Positions 1-8,326 of a DNA stretch of 64,000 bases are shown in pieces. Positions within the stretch are counted from its first letter, which is position 1. Each line of letters begins with the position of its first letter. The position numbers and the translations under genes are program-made. The stretch is from Paracoccaceae bacterium (lineage in GTDB: Bacteria > Pseudomonadota > Alphaproteobacteria > Rhodobacterales > Rhodobacteraceae): contig JAIXZW010000006.1 of the NCBI GenBank assembly GCA_027489375.1, positions 50,445-114,444 on the forward strand, in the 5' to 3' direction. The notes under the pieces are model-generated. The model had not been told where the DNA came from. It did no database searches and saw only the letters and a list, made by a program, of their open reading frames with translations.

Positions 1-719
1 AACAGCTTCTCGACACGCTGAAAACCGACCCTGAAAAGATGCCCGATGCCGAAACGCTGGACGCGGATGTGAACCGCCTCAAGCGCCAGCGCGAGGCTTT
101 GGGGGCGGTGAACCTGCGCGCCGAAGAGGATGCGAAGGCGGTGTCCGAAGAATATGACACCCTCGCCGGTGAAAAGAACGATCTGGAAGAGGCGATCAAG
201 AAACTGCGTGCCGGTATCGCGGGGCTGAACCGCGAAGGGCGCGAGCGTCTCTTGACTGCCTTTGAACAGGTGAACGCCAATTTCTCGACCCTCTTCACCC
301 ATCTTTTCGGCGGGGGCGAGGCGCGGCTGGTGCTGGTCGAATCCGACGACCCGCTGGAAGCGGGCCTAGAAATCATGTGCCAGCCGCCGGGCAAGAAGCT
401 GGCCACCCTCTCGCTCCTGTCGGGTGGCGAACAGACGCTGACCGCGCTTGCGCTGATCTTCGGCGTCTTCCTTGCCAACCCCGCGCCGATCTGCGTGTTG
501 GACGAGGTGGACGCGCCCTTGGACGATGCCAACGTGACGCGCTTCTGCGACATGCTGGACGAAATGACCCGCCGCACCGACACGCGCTTTCTGGTCATCA
601 CCCACCACGCCGTGACGATGGCGCGGATGGACCGGCTGTTCGGCGTGACGATGCAGGAGCAGGGGGTCAGCCAGCTCGTCTCCGTCGACCTCAAGAAAGC
701 CGAGGCGCTGGTCGCGTGA
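1..719 (+). CDS. smc: Chromosome segregation ATPase SMC, C-terminal part (cut by window start)
   Basis: Structural-maintenance-of-chromosomes ATPase, the core of the condensin-like complex that compacts and segregates the chromosome. Only the last ~239 residues are present; the frame is open to the left edge (codons from base 3). Visible are the end of the returning coiled coil (charged Lys/Glu heptads around bases 60-250), then the C-terminal ATPase lobe: the ABC signature [13 protein letters not shown], the Walker B/D-loop [15 protein letters not shown] and the H-loop ITHH. The stop overlaps the next gene by four bases (GTGA), which implies translational coupling. The identity is firm; the N-terminal lobe and hinge lie outside the window. 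Confidence 0.95.
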   Translation, partial: QLLDTLKTDPEKMPDAETLDADVNRLKRQREALGAVNLRAEEDAKAVSEEYDTLAGEKNDLEEAIKKLRAGIAGLNREGRERLLTAFEQVNANFSTLFTHLFGGGEARLVLVESDDPLEAGLEIMCQPPGKKLATLSLLSGGEQTLTALALIFGVFLANPAPICVLDEVDAPLDDANVTRFCDMLDEMTRRTDTRFLVITHHAVTMARMDRLFGVTMQEQGVSQLVSVDLKKAEALVA

Positions 720-1081
720 CGCCGGACGAGATCGCCTTTGCCCTGCGCACCGCAGGTTTCGTCGGCGTCGAAGCCGAGGGGGCCGTGGTCTTTGCCCGTG
801 GTGACGGCCCCGCAGCGCCCGAATTCACCGCCGAGCGCGGGGCAGGGGGCGTCACCCTGACGCTGCGCTTCGATGTGCGCGCGCCCGAGGCGGCGCTTGC
901 CGATTGGCGCATCTCGCAAAAGGGGCGGCTGGAGATCGTCAGGGGCGAAACCCACCTGAGCCTGACGCTGGCCGAAGCCGACCTTGCCGCCGCCCTGCCC
1001 CGATGGCGCAGGCTGATGCAGGCGGCGGCGAAGCAGGCGGTCGCATGGCGGCGGGGGCAAAAGCCCCTGCACGGGATGTAG
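716..1081 (+). CDS. Conserved hypothetical protein coupled to smc
   Basis: Protein of 121 aa that I do not recognise. The GTG start at 716 sits inside the smc stop codon (GTGA), so it is probably translated by reinitiation after smc. The sequence is a small alpha/beta protein without signal peptide or membrane segment: an N-terminal helix ([16 protein letters not shown]), alternating beta-like stretches ([24 protein letters not shown]) and a basic C-terminal helix ([19 protein letters not shown]). An upstream in-frame extension exists inside smc but is a shadow of that gene. Position suggests a role connected with SMC, but nothing in the sequence proves it. Confidence 0.7.
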   Translation: MTPDEIAFALRTAGFVGVEAEGAVVFARGDGPAAPEFTAERGAGGVTLTLRFDVRAPEAALADWRISQKGRLEIVRGETHLSLTLAEADLAAALPRWRRLMQAAAKQAVAWRRGQKPLHGM

Positions 1082-1088
1082 GCCGCAT

Positions 1089-1202
1089 GGTGCGCTGCAA
1101 GAGCGCACCCTACGCACTGCGCGGCATTCGGGATGTAGGGTGCGCTCTTGCAGCGCACCTGTGCCGGACGGGGGAAGGTGCGCCGCAAGAGCGCACCCTG
1201 CG
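1089..1202. repeat. Palindromic intergenic repeat, two perfect inverted 25-bp arms plus a third imperfect copy
   Basis: Arms at 1089-1113 and 1135-1159 are perfect reverse complements (core GTGCGCTGCAAGAGCGCACC) around a 21-bp spacer. A third, diverged copy of the left arm lies at 1178-1202. Each arm is itself nearly palindromic (TGCGCT...AGCGCA). It lies between the stop of the smc partner gene and the convergent MOSC-like gene, so it could act as a bidirectional terminator, or be a mobile REP-type repeat. No second locus carries it in this window. Confidence 0.75.
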
Positions 1203-1204
1203 CG

Positions 1205-1747
1205 TCAAAGCTTCTTCAGCACATCGCCCAAGCGGACCACGCCATCCTGTTCGATGGAACACAGAATCCCGCGCAGCCGCAATTCGGGATGGCCGGGGGC
1301 GGTGATCCAGTCCTTCGCCTCGACCCCGTAGCGGACCTTCCACTTCACGCAGGCCTCGTTGAACAGGCTGCTCACCTTCAACACCGCCGTCCCGCAGGAC
1401 AGGAGCGTCCCTTCGGGCATGTTGGCGGTCGAAGTGTCGAGGTCGGCGATGATCGTATCGCCCGGATGCGGTTCGGCATCGCCTTCGCGCCAGACCAGAT
1501 CGAGCACGCGCTTGGGAAGGATCGAAACCTGAATCCGCGGATCGCCCGTGCCGTCCTCAAGCTTCAGCCAGGGCGCCTTGGCCCAGCGTTCGCCGGGGAT
1601 GCCTCCCGCTTTCGTCAGCGTCACGCTGTCGGGAAACTGGCGCTGTCCGTAATCGGGGCGGAAGCAGAGTTGCAGCACGGGGGCTGCATCCTTTGGCGCG
1701 GCCAGCACATGGGGCAGGGCGGCCATCAGTTCGGCGTTGGTTTTCAC
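1205..1747 (-). CDS. MOSC-like domain protein
   Basis: About 180 aa, single domain. The middle (TLTKAGGIPGERWAK) and the C-terminal run (KWKVRYGVEAKDWITAP, then ELRLRGILCSI and a final VVRLGDVL) match the layout of stand-alone MOSC proteins, which are predicted to handle sulfur or molybdenum-cofactor chemistry. I cannot see the reactive cysteine clearly. I chose the GTG at 1747 because it overlaps the transglycosylase stop (GTGA) and follows GGAGAG; an ATG at 1777 would give 190 aa with a 34-nt overlap. Family assignment is from memory of motif layout and moderately sure; the physiological substrate is unknown. Confidence 0.6.
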   Translation of the reverse strand: MKTNAELMAALPHVLAAPKDAAPVLQLCFRPDYGQRQFPDSVTLTKAGGIPGERWAKAPWLKLEDGTGDPRIQVSILPKRVLDLVWREGDAEPHPGDTIIADLDTSTANMPEGTLLSCGTAVLKVSSLFNEACVKWKVRYGVEAKDWITAPGHPELRLRGILCSIEQDGVVRLGDVLKKL

Positions 1748-2907
1748 AATCTCTCCAAAAGCTCGGCGGTCGGCCATGCGTCAGCCGGAAGCCCCAGCCG
1801 CGCCTGTTCCTTTTGCACCGCAATGCGCGTCGATGCACCAAGGATTCCGTCGATTTCGCCGACATCATGGCCAAGGGCGGCCAGTTTCTTCTGCAAGGCC
1901 TTCATCGCATCGGCAGGCAGCGCGGGGTCGGGGTTTCCGGCGCGGTAGGGTTCCGCCCCCATCAGGCGCGTGGCGAAATAGGCGGCGGTCGTCACATAGA
2001 CGAAGCTTTTGTTCCAGTTGAACAAAACCGAATAGTTGGGATAGGCGAGGAAGGCCGGACCCTTGCGCCCCTGCGGCAGCAGGATCGACGCGGGCAAGCC
2101 GCTGGCAATGACGCCGCTGCGCACCTGCACCCCCATCGCCGCCCATTGTTCGGCCGAAAGCTGGGTATCGAGTCCGGTCAGATCCCAGTCGAAACTGTCG
2201 GGCAGGATCACCTCTTGCAACCACGGCTCGCCCGCGCGCCAGCCGTGGCTTTGCAAGAGCCGCGCACCCGACAGGATCGCATCGGCGGGGCTGGTCTTCA
2301 GCGTCACCAACCCGTCGCCATCGCCATCCACGCCAAGGCGCAGGATATCGCCCGGCAGCATCTGGACCATCCCGATCTCGCCCGCCCAAGCGCCCGTGGT
2401 ATCAAGGTCGAATTCGCCCAAGCCATGCATCCGGATCGCGGCCAGCACCTGCGGCTGGAACAGGTCGGGGCGGCGGCAATCATGCGCCAGCGTCACGAGT
2501 GCGTTGCGCGTGTTGAAATCGCCCTGCACCGCGCCGAAATCCGTCTCGAAAGCCCAAAAGGCCAGAAGTATGCCGCGCGATACGCCGAACTCCTGCTCGG
2601 CGCGCTGGAAGATGGCGTCGTATTTCCTGGCATTGGCCAGGCCGCGGCTCTGGCGGTCCTTGGAAATCAGGCTCTGGCTGAATTCGAGAAAGCTCTTGCG
2701 GAACACGCCCTGCGCACGGTCGGCCTTGAGCACGCGCTTGTCGATGGCGGCCCCTGCGAAGAAAGCGTCCACCGTCGCGGGGGTTTCCCCCGCCGCCACG
2801 GCTTCGGCCTTCATCGCCTGCACCCAAGCGCCGAAATCGCCGCCGCAGGGCGCGGCAAGGGCGGGACTGGCGGTGGCCGTCAAAAGGGCAAGGGTCAGGG
2901 CGCGCAT
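1744..2907 (-). CDS. Lytic murein transglycosylase (MltB type) with C-terminal peptidoglycan-binding domain
   Basis: Periplasmic enzyme that cleaves peptidoglycan glycan strands with 1,6-anhydro ring formation. About 387 aa: a signal peptide (MRALTLALLTATASPALAAP), an SLT_2 catalytic domain with the catalytic Glu in AFWAFETDFG (E121 from this start) and the GEIGMVQMLP and FAYPNYSVLFNWNKS-type blocks, then a PG_binding_1 domain at about 325-387 (LQKKLAALGHDVGEIDGILG). Several ATGs cluster at the start (2922, 2919, 2910, 2907). The last follows GAGG and begins directly with the signal peptide, so I chose it. It is coupled to the downstream MOSC-like gene. Confidence 0.88.
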   Translation of the reverse strand: MRALTLALLTATASPALAAPCGGDFGAWVQAMKAEAVAAGETPATVDAFFAGAAIDKRVLKADRAQGVFRKSFLEFSQSLISKDRQSRGLANARKYDAIFQRAEQEFGVSRGILLAFWAFETDFGAVQGDFNTRNALVTLAHDCRRPDLFQPQVLAAIRMHGLGEFDLDTTGAWAGEIGMVQMLPGDILRLGVDGDGDGLVTLKTSPADAILSGARLLQSHGWRAGEPWLQEVILPDSFDWDLTGLDTQLSAEQWAAMGVQVRSGVIASGLPASILLPQGRKGPAFLAYPNYSVLFNWNKSFVYVTTAAYFATRLMGAEPYRAGNPDPALPADAMKALQKKLAALGHDVGEIDGILGASTRIAVQKEQARLGLPADAWPTAELLERL

Positions 2908-2977
2908 CATACCTCGCATCATCGGTTACGGGGGGTAAGGGTATGCGCCCCGGTGGCAAGGGGCAACCGCAGGTGGA

Positions 2978-3886
2978 TCAGAAAATGGCGATCAGCAGCG
3001 TGAGGGCGAGCATCCCCCCCCAGGCCCGCCACAGCGCCGCACAGGCCGCGTCGATGTCATCCGGCCCCGCGTCACGCCGCCCTTCGGCCCAGACCCAAGG
3101 GAAGTCGCGCATCTCGCCGTGATAAGAGCGCGGACCCGACAGGGCCACGCCCAGCACGGGGGCCATCGCCGCCTCGGGCCATCCGGCGTTGGGCGAGCGG
3201 TGCAGGGGCGCATCGCGCAGGATCGGGCGCGGATCAAGCCAGCCGTGGGTCACGGCGATCAAGAGCGCGGTCAGGCGGGCAGGGATCAGGTTCAGCAGGT
3301 CGTCGAAGCGCGCCGCAGCCCAGCCGAACTGCTCATAGCGCGGGGTGCGGTGGCCGATCATCGAATCCGCCGTATTGGTGATCTTGTACAGCATCAGTGC
3401 GGGCAAGCCGCCGATCAGGAACCAGAAGGTGGGGGCGATCACCCCGTCCGACAGGTTTTCCGCCGCACTCTCGATTGCCGCCCGCGATACGCCCGCCTCG
3501 TCCAGCGCCGCGACATCGCGGCCCACGATCATCGCAACCGCCCGCCGCCCGCCCTGAAGCGACAGGCGCAGCGCATCGCCCACGGCCTGCACATGCTGCA
3601 CCAGCGACTTCTGCGCCAACAGGATTGCGGCGGCGATGATTTCGACCACCCCGCCATCGGGCAGGGCGTGGATCAGCCAGCCCAGACCCATCGCGCCAAG
3701 GCCAAGCCCCGCCATCGCCACCACGCCGCGCAGGCGCCGCTGTTCGCCCCTGTTCAACCGCCCCTCGGCCCAAGCCACGGCGCGGCCCATCAGCACGGCG
3801 GGATGCGGGAAACGGTCCCACAGCCATTTCGGTTCGCCCAATGCCGCGTCGAGCAGCAGCGCGGGGATCAGCAATCCGGCACTCAT
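2978..3886 (-). CDS. cobD: Adenosylcobinamide-phosphate synthase CobD/CbiB
   Basis: Integral membrane enzyme attaching aminopropanol (or its phosphate) to adenosylcobyric acid in cobalamin synthesis. About 302 aa with several hydrophobic helices and the family blocks [10 protein letters not shown] at the N-terminus, [14 protein letters not shown] and the [13 protein letters not shown] motif in the centre, followed by [15 protein letters not shown]. The ATG at 3886 overlaps the cobC stop (ATGA) and follows GAGGGGGG, which sets the start over a longer in-frame extension. It forms an operon with cobC. Nomenclature warning: cobD here means the CbiB-type synthase, not the Salmonella CobD decarboxylase. 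Confidence 0.92.
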   Translation of the reverse strand: MSAGLLIPALLLDAALGEPKWLWDRFPHPAVLMGRAVAWAEGRLNRGEQRRLRGVVAMAGLGLGAMGLGWLIHALPDGGVVEIIAAAILLAQKSLVQHVQAVGDALRLSLQGGRRAVAMIVGRDVAALDEAGVSRAAIESAAENLSDGVIAPTFWFLIGGLPALMLYKITNTADSMIGHRTPRYEQFGWAAARFDDLLNLIPARLTALLIAVTHGWLDPRPILRDAPLHRSPNAGWPEAAMAPVLGVALSGPRSYHGEMRDFPWVWAEGRRDAGPDDIDAACAALWRAWGGMLALTLLIAIF

Positions 3887-4809
3887 AACGCCCCCCTCAA
3901 CCTGTCCCATCCCGCGCCATCGGGCAGGCCAAGGCGCAGCCAGCGCGTGGAATAGGGAAAGATACGCCCGAGGATGCGATGCCTTGCAAGCCGCTCCTGC
4001 CATGCCGCAGCGTCACCCACATCGTAAAGCCGGAAAAGCGTGGTGCCGCCCACGACCACCGCCCCCGCGCCCGTCATCATCGCATCGAGCCGCGCCGCAT
4101 CCGCCGCCAGTCGCGCCCGCGTCTCGGTGGCCCAAGCCTCGTCCCGCAGCGCCTGCGCCCCCGTCCGCAGCGCGGGGCCAGACACGGCCCAAGGGCCGAT
4201 CATCGGCTCCAGTTTCGCGATCAGCGCGGGGTCGCCGATGGCAAAGCCAAGCCGCATCCCCGCCAGCCCCCAGAACTTGCCAAAGGATTTCAGCACGATC
4301 ACCCCCGCCCGTTCGGCCAGCGCGATCTGGCTTGCCTCGGGCATCACGTCGCAGAAGCTTTCGTCGATCACGCAGAACGCGACATCGGGCGCGGGTTGCA
4401 GCCGTCCGTCGGGGTTGTTCGGATGCACGACGACCGCCGCCTCTCCGCCCGCTTCGCCCACCTGCCAGCCGCAGGCGGCAAAGGCGCGGGCGTGTTCGTT
4501 ATAGGTCGGCCCCGCAATCGCCACCCGCCCCGCAGGGCGCAACGCGGGAAGCCGCGCGATCAGCGCCGAAGCCCCCGGTGCCGCCAAGACCGCCGCCCCC
4601 GCAGGCACCCGCCAGAACGCCCGCGCCGCCGCTTCGAGCGCGGCAAAGGCCGCACGGTCGGGCAGGGCGGTCCAGACATCGCCGCCGAAGGCTTGCACCG
4701 GATAGGGGCGCGGGTTGATCCCCGTGGACAGGTCGAGCCAGTCGCCGCGCGCACCGCCCCAGCGGTCCACCGCCGCGTCGATCCCGCCGCCATGATCGAC
4801 CCCTGCCAT
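3883..4809 (-). CDS. cobC: Threonine-phosphate decarboxylase (CobC, PLP-dependent)
   Basis: PLP enzyme of the aminotransferase class I/II fold that makes (R)-1-amino-2-propanol O-phosphate from L-threonine phosphate, the linker used by the coupled cobD product. About 308 aa. Visible are the N-terminal DHGGGIDAA and [13 protein letters not shown], the cofactor-binding region [10 protein letters not shown], the [11 protein letters not shown] block and the Schiff-base lysine in [18 protein letters not shown]. The ATG at 4809 begins just before the family N-terminus and follows AAGGGG. I looked for a cobalamin riboswitch in the ~200 bp upstream and did not find B12-box-like sequence. Confidence 0.9.
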   Translation of the reverse strand: MAGVDHGGGIDAAVDRWGGARGDWLDLSTGINPRPYPVQAFGGDVWTALPDRAAFAALEAAARAFWRVPAGAAVLAAPGASALIARLPALRPAGRVAIAGPTYNEHARAFAACGWQVGEAGGEAAVVVHPNNPDGRLQPAPDVAFCVIDESFCDVMPEASQIALAERAGVIVLKSFGKFWGLAGMRLGFAIGDPALIAKLEPMIGPWAVSGPALRTGAQALRDEAWATETRARLAADAARLDAMMTGAGAVVVGGTTLFRLYDVGDAAAWQERLARHRILGRIFPYSTRWLRLGLPDGAGWDRLRGAL

Positions 4810-5023
4810 GATTCGCAGCCCCTTTGCCTGTTCGGGGCCAGAAACCCCATCCCTTTCGCCCTGTCTACCGTCCCGCCTTTGGCGAAGCCTGCCGGAACCC
4901 GCCCTCTTGCCGTGGAGTTGCGGCTTTTGCGTCACGCAAGGTTAACTTTTCTGACCTAACCTGCCGTTGTCATGTTCAACGCTACGTCTTGTGAAACGCT
5001 GCGTCTGAGGGATGGAGACCGAC

Positions 5024-5374
5024 ATGCTGGAACACTTGCCGCCCGAAGTGCGCGAGGGACTCGAAGCCGCCCGCAAGGCCGATCTGCGCCGCAAGTCGCG
5101 GCTGCGGATGCAGGTGAACGGGGCGGCCTTTCCCGTCCTGCGGCTGTGGGAGGATGGCATGGCGCTTGACGCCACGCTCACCCCGCATCTGCGCGGGTTG
5201 GTGGATATCTACGACGGGGCGCGGCACATCTTCCAATGCCTGATCGTCGCCTCGTCGCACGAAGGGGGCGAATTGATCTGCGATTTCAAACGCTCGACCG
5301 CCGTGATCGACCGCCCCGCGCTCGACTACTGGCATGACGAGAACGCGCCCGTGGGCTATCTGCCGAAGGCCTAA
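5024..5374 (+). CDS. Conserved hypothetical protein
   Basis: 116-aa soluble protein that I do not recognise. The N-terminus is helical and basic (LEAARKADLRRKSRLRM), followed by alternating strands (GAAFPVLRLWEDGMALD, GLVDIYDGARHIFQCLIV) that read like a small beta-barrel, vaguely PilZ-like but without the RxxxR...D/NxSxxG signature. The second ATG (5024) has GGAG six bases upstream, whereas the ATG at 5012 abuts GAGGG with no spacing, so 5024 is preferred. It is transcribed away from cobC across a ~200-bp gap with no obvious operator, and converges on the PLP enzyme at 5415. Confidence 0.75.
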   Translation: MLEHLPPEVREGLEAARKADLRRKSRLRMQVNGAAFPVLRLWEDGMALDATLTPHLRGLVDIYDGARHIFQCLIVASSHEGGELICDFKRSTAVIDRPALDYWHDENAPVGYLPKA

Positions 5375-5392
5375 GTCCGTGACAGGAATGAA

Positions 5393-5408
5393 CGGGGGAA
5401 GAACCCCG
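5393..5408. terminator. Short hairpin between convergent genes
   Basis: CGGGG / CCCCG stem with a six-base GAAGAA loop in the 40-bp gap between the hypothetical gene and the convergent PLP enzyme. There is no T-run on either side, so it is only a weak terminator candidate. Confidence 0.3.
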
Positions 5409-5414
5409 CCCCGC

Positions 5415-6593
5415 CTATTGCAGATCGGCAAAGGCCCGCTGCATCCGCGCCACCGCCTCGGCCACATTCGCCCGCGGCGTGCCAAGGTTGAAGCGCAGGA
5501 AATGCTCGCCCCCCTTGCCAAAGACCTGCCCGTGGTTGGTGGCGATCTTCGCGTCCTTTTCGACCCGTGCGATGAATTCCGCAGGCGCCATCCCCGTGCC
5601 GGAAAAATCCAGCCACGACAGGTAGGTCGCCTCGAGCGGCATGGATTTCAGCCCCGGAATCGCAGCCATCCCCGCATCGAAGAGCTTGCGGTTGCCGTCG
5701 AGATAGGTCGTCAGTGCATCGACCCATTCCGCCCCTTCGGGCGAATAGGCGGCGGTCGCCATGTGCATCCCGAAGGAATTGCCCGAAATGCCGAAGGCCA
5801 TGATCTTGGCCGCGAACTTCGCCCGCAGCTTTTCATCCGCGATGATGACATTGCCGGTATGGCTGCCCGCGATGTTGAAGGTCTTGGTCGTGGCGGTCAT
5901 CATCACCAGACGGTCGGCGATCCCGGGGGCCGCCAGCGTCATGGGCAGGTGCTTCTGGCCGGGGAAGGTCAGGTCGTGGTGGATTTCGTCCGACACCAGC
6001 ACCAGATCGTGCCGCTTGCAGAAATCCGCAACCCCGCGCAATTCCGCCGCCGTCCAGACCCGCCCGCCCGGATTGTGCGGCGAGCAGAGGATGAACATGG
6101 TTTCGCGCCCCGTCATCTGCGCGTCCCATGCGGCGAAATCCATCTCGTAACGGCCGTCGGTGTTCGTCAGCGCGCATTCCACCACCACGCGCCCCGCCGC
6201 TTTGATGGTGCGGGCAAAGGCGTGGTAGACCGGCGTGGTCAGAACCACCCCGTCTCCCGGTTGGGTAAAGGCTTCAAGGCAAAGGCCCGTGCCGTTGACC
6301 AGTCCGTGGGTGGTGAAGATCCAGTCTTTCTCGACGCTCCAGCCGTGGCGGGTCTTCATCCACCACAGGATCGCGTCCTTGTAGGCCGTGTCGTCGCCGA
6401 AGTAGCCGTAGATGCCGTGGCTGGCCATCGCTTCGACCGCGCGTTGCACGCAATGGGGCGGGCGGAAATCCATATCCGCGACCCACATCGCCAGCCCGTC
6501 CTTGGCCGGAACCCCATACATCGCCTCCATCATGTCCCATTTCACCGAATGGGTGCCGAAGCGGTCGATCGGTTGGTCGAAGTCGTGGCTCAT
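5415..6593 (-). CDS. MalY/PatB-family PLP-dependent C-S lyase / aminotransferase
   Basis: Fold-type I PLP enzyme of the MalY/PatB group; members are usually cystathionine beta-lyases or cysteine desulfhydrase-like C-S lyases. 392 aa, full length. Blocks seen: FDQPIDRFGTHSVKWDMM at the N-terminus, VYHAFARTI, CSPHNPGGRVW (substrate/cofactor Asn), VSDEIHHDLTFPG (Asp binding the pyridine N) and the Schiff-base lysine in TATTKTFNIAG. The start at 6593 gives the usual MalY N-terminus; an upstream in-frame extension has no ribosome-site support. It is divergent from def across an AT-rich regulatory-looking region. Substrate specificity cannot be read from sequence. Confidence 0.88.
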   Translation of the reverse strand: MSHDFDQPIDRFGTHSVKWDMMEAMYGVPAKDGLAMWVADMDFRPPHCVQRAVEAMASHGIYGYFGDDTAYKDAILWWMKTRHGWSVEKDWIFTTHGLVNGTGLCLEAFTQPGDGVVLTTPVYHAFARTIKAAGRVVVECALTNTDGRYEMDFAAWDAQMTGRETMFILCSPHNPGGRVWTAAELRGVADFCKRHDLVLVSDEIHHDLTFPGQKHLPMTLAAPGIADRLVMMTATTKTFNIAGSHTGNVIIADEKLRAKFAAKIMAFGISGNSFGMHMATAAYSPEGAEWVDALTTYLDGNRKLFDAGMAAIPGLKSMPLEATYLSWLDFSGTGMAPAEFIARVEKDAKIATNHGQVFGKGGEHFLRFNLGTPRANVAEAVARMQRAFADLQ

Positions 6594-6669
6594 GCTAGCG
6601 TCTCTTTGGCAAAGGCGTCCCGGTGTCTCGGGATTTTTTAGGCGAGGCGGTCGCATTTTCCAAGAAGGA

Positions 6670-6760
6670 GAATTGTATCGGGACAATTTTCCAACCTTAA
6701 TTTCATGATTGGAAATTTATTCCAACTATATGCAATATATCGGGACTATATCCCGCTCGC
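6670..6760. promoter_or_regulatory. AT-rich divergent promoter/operator region with palindromes
   Basis: Lies between the PLP enzyme (minus) and def (plus), in a 210-bp gap (6594-6804). It contains a perfect interrupted palindrome TTGGAA-ATTTA-TTCCAA (6709-6725), a further TTCCAA at 6689-6694, two copies of TATCGGGAC (6676-6684 and 6739-6747), and CGGGA-CTATA-TCCCG (6741-6755). Local GC is far below the neighbouring genes. The arrangement looks like binding sites for one or two dimeric regulators plus the promoters of both genes. No regulator gene is adjacent. Confidence 0.5.
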
Positions 6761-6804
6761 CCCGCCCCATTGCGCCATGCCGCCGATTTCCTTAAATCAG
6801 AACC

Positions 6805-7326
6805 ATGATCCGCCCCATCCTGATCCATCCCGACCCGCGCCTCAAGAAGATCTGCGACCCCGTCACCGGCATATCGGCCGAGATGGGCAAGCTGGCCGAA
6901 GATATGCTGGAAACCATGTATGACGCCCCCGGCATCGGCCTTGCCGCGCCGCAGATCGGCGTGACCAAACGGCTCATCGTGCTTGATTGCGTCAAGACCG
7001 AAGGCGAAGCGCCGCGCCCGCTTGTGATGTTCAACCCCGAAATCACATGGGCCTCGGAAGAGCTTTCGACCTATGACGAAGGCTGCCTTTCCATCCCCGA
7101 CCAATATGCCGAGGTGGATCGCCCCGCCGAGGTGCGCGTGCGCTGGATCGGACTCGATGGCAAGGGATATGAAGAGCAATTCGCCGGTCTCTGGGCAACC
7201 TGCGTGCAGCACGAGATCGACCATCTGAACGGCAAGCTCTTCATTGATTACCTCGGCCCGCTCAAGCGGCAGATGATCACCCGCAAGATGGAAAAGCTGA
7301 AGCGCGAACGGGCGCGGCAGCACTGA
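6805..7326 (+). CDS. def: Peptide deformylase (catalytic copy 1)
   Basis: Metal-dependent hydrolase removing the N-formyl group from nascent proteins. 173 aa, normal length. All three family motifs are intact: GIGLAAPQIG (43-52), EGCLS (92-96, Cys94 is a metal ligand) and QHEIDH (135-140, two His ligands and the catalytic Glu137). The basic C-terminal helix (KMEKLKRERARQ) is typical of type I enzymes that dock on the ribosome. It is first of three tandem def-like genes ending in fmt; its stop overlaps the next start by one base (TGATG). No strong Shine-Dalgarno is visible before the ATG. Confidence 0.95.
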   Translation: MIRPILIHPDPRLKKICDPVTGISAEMGKLAEDMLETMYDAPGIGLAAPQIGVTKRLIVLDCVKTEGEAPRPLVMFNPEITWASEELSTYDEGCLSIPDQYAEVDRPAEVRVRWIGLDGKGYEEQFAGLWATCVQHEIDHLNGKLFIDYLGPLKRQMITRKMEKLKRERARQH

Positions 7327-7826
7327 TGGCGGTGCTTCCCATCCTGCGCTGGCCCGACCCGCGCCTTGCCACGCCCTGCGCCCCAGCCAAAGCCGATGAC
7401 GCGACCCGCGCCTTGGCGGCCGACATGCTCGATACGATGTATGCCGCGTCTGGTCGCGGGCTTGCCGCGCCGCAGGTGGGGGTTCTGACACGGCTTTTCG
7501 TCATGGATGCCACGTGGAAACAGGGACCGCGCAGCCCGCGCGTCTTCCTCAACCCCGAAATCCTGTCCCATTCCGTTGCCACCGCCACGGGGCCGGAAGG
7601 GTGCCTTTCGATCCCCGGCGTTTTGGCCGATGTGACCCGCCCCGAAACCATCCGCCTGCGCTGGGCCGACCTGTCGGGTGCCGTGCATGAGGAGACGCTG
7701 GACGGTTTCGCCGCCATCTGCGCCCAGCACGAGATCGACCATCTCGACGGGATCGTGACCTTTGACCGCCTGTCCCCCGACCTGCGCGCCGCCTTGCAGG
7801 CCGCCTATGCGGATGCCGCCGAATGA
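7326..7826 (+). CDS. def: Peptide deformylase (catalytic copy 2)
   Basis: Second deformylase of the cluster, 166 aa. It keeps the complete catalytic set: GRGLAAPQVG (43-52), EGCLS (91-95) and QHEIDH (134-139). It differs from copy 1 by having no basic C-terminal tail, so it may act on a different subset of nascent chains or away from the ribosome exit; that is inference. One-base overlap with copy 1 and four-base overlap (ATGA) with copy 3 show that the run is one translationally coupled operon. Gene numbering among the copies is arbitrary. Confidence 0.92.
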   Translation: MAVLPILRWPDPRLATPCAPAKADDATRALAADMLDTMYAASGRGLAAPQVGVLTRLFVMDATWKQGPRSPRVFLNPEILSHSVATATGPEGCLSIPGVLADVTRPETIRLRWADLSGAVHEETLDGFAAICAQHEIDHLDGIVTFDRLSPDLRAALQAAYADAAE

Positions 7827-8326
7827 CCGTGCGCCCCTGCCTGCCCTGGCCGCACCCCGTGCTGAAATCCCCCGCCGCAACGGTCGATGCGATCACCCCC
7901 GAAATCCGCGCCATCTGGGCCGATATGGTCGATACGATGGACGCCATGCCCGGCTACGGCCTTGCCGCCGTGCAGATCGGCGTGCCGCTGCGCCTTGCCG
8001 TGGTGGATTGCTCGACCGAACGCGGCCAAGCCATCCTGATGGCGAACCCCGAGGTGCTGCATGCTTCCGGCCAGTTCCGCGAGCATGACGAGGCGTCCCC
8101 CAACCTTCCCGGCGTTTCGGCGGTCATCAGCCGCCCCCGCGCCGTGACCGTGCGGTTCCTGAATGCCGAAGGGCAGATGGAGGACCGCGATTTCGTCCAC
8201 CTCTGGGCGACCAGCGTGCAGCACCAGATCGACCATCTGGCGGGCAAGATGTTCTTCGACCACCTCTCGCCGCTGAAGCGCAAGATGCTGATCGCCAAGT
8301 CGGAAAAATGGCGGAAGCGCGGATGA
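7823..8326 (+). CDS. Deformylase-like protein with degenerate active site
   Basis: Third tandem paralogue, 167 aa and full length. Motif 1 is retained ([10 protein letters not shown], 44-53) but motif 2 reads EASPNLP instead of EGCLSIP, so the metal-ligand Cys is Ser92. Motif 3 reads QHQIDH, so the catalytic Glu is Gln135 while both His ligands remain. The basic C-terminal helix ([17 protein letters not shown]) resembles copy 1. The frame is clean and overlaps both neighbours (ATGA on each side), so it is a maintained gene, not a decayed one. By residue logic it should lack normal deformylase activity; a binding or regulatory role is possible. Confidence 0.85.
   Translation: MTVRPCLPWPHPVLKSPAATVDAITPEIRAIWADMVDTMDAMPGYGLAAVQIGVPLRLAVVDCSTERGQAILMANPEVLHASGQFREHDEASPNLPGVSAVISRPRAVTVRFLNAEGQMEDRDFVHLWATSVQHQIDHLAGKMFFDHLSPLKRKMLIAKSEKWRKRG

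Noticed and set aside
4810..5011. Possible cobalamin riboswitch upstream of cobC
   Set aside because: I looked on the minus strand for the B12 box and the conserved CCGGNAGCC-like segments and found none; only a short ribosome site is visible.
7823..8326. Calling the third def a pseudogene
   Set aside because: The frame is full length, overlaps both neighbours at start and stop, and keeps the fold motifs; only catalytic residues differ.
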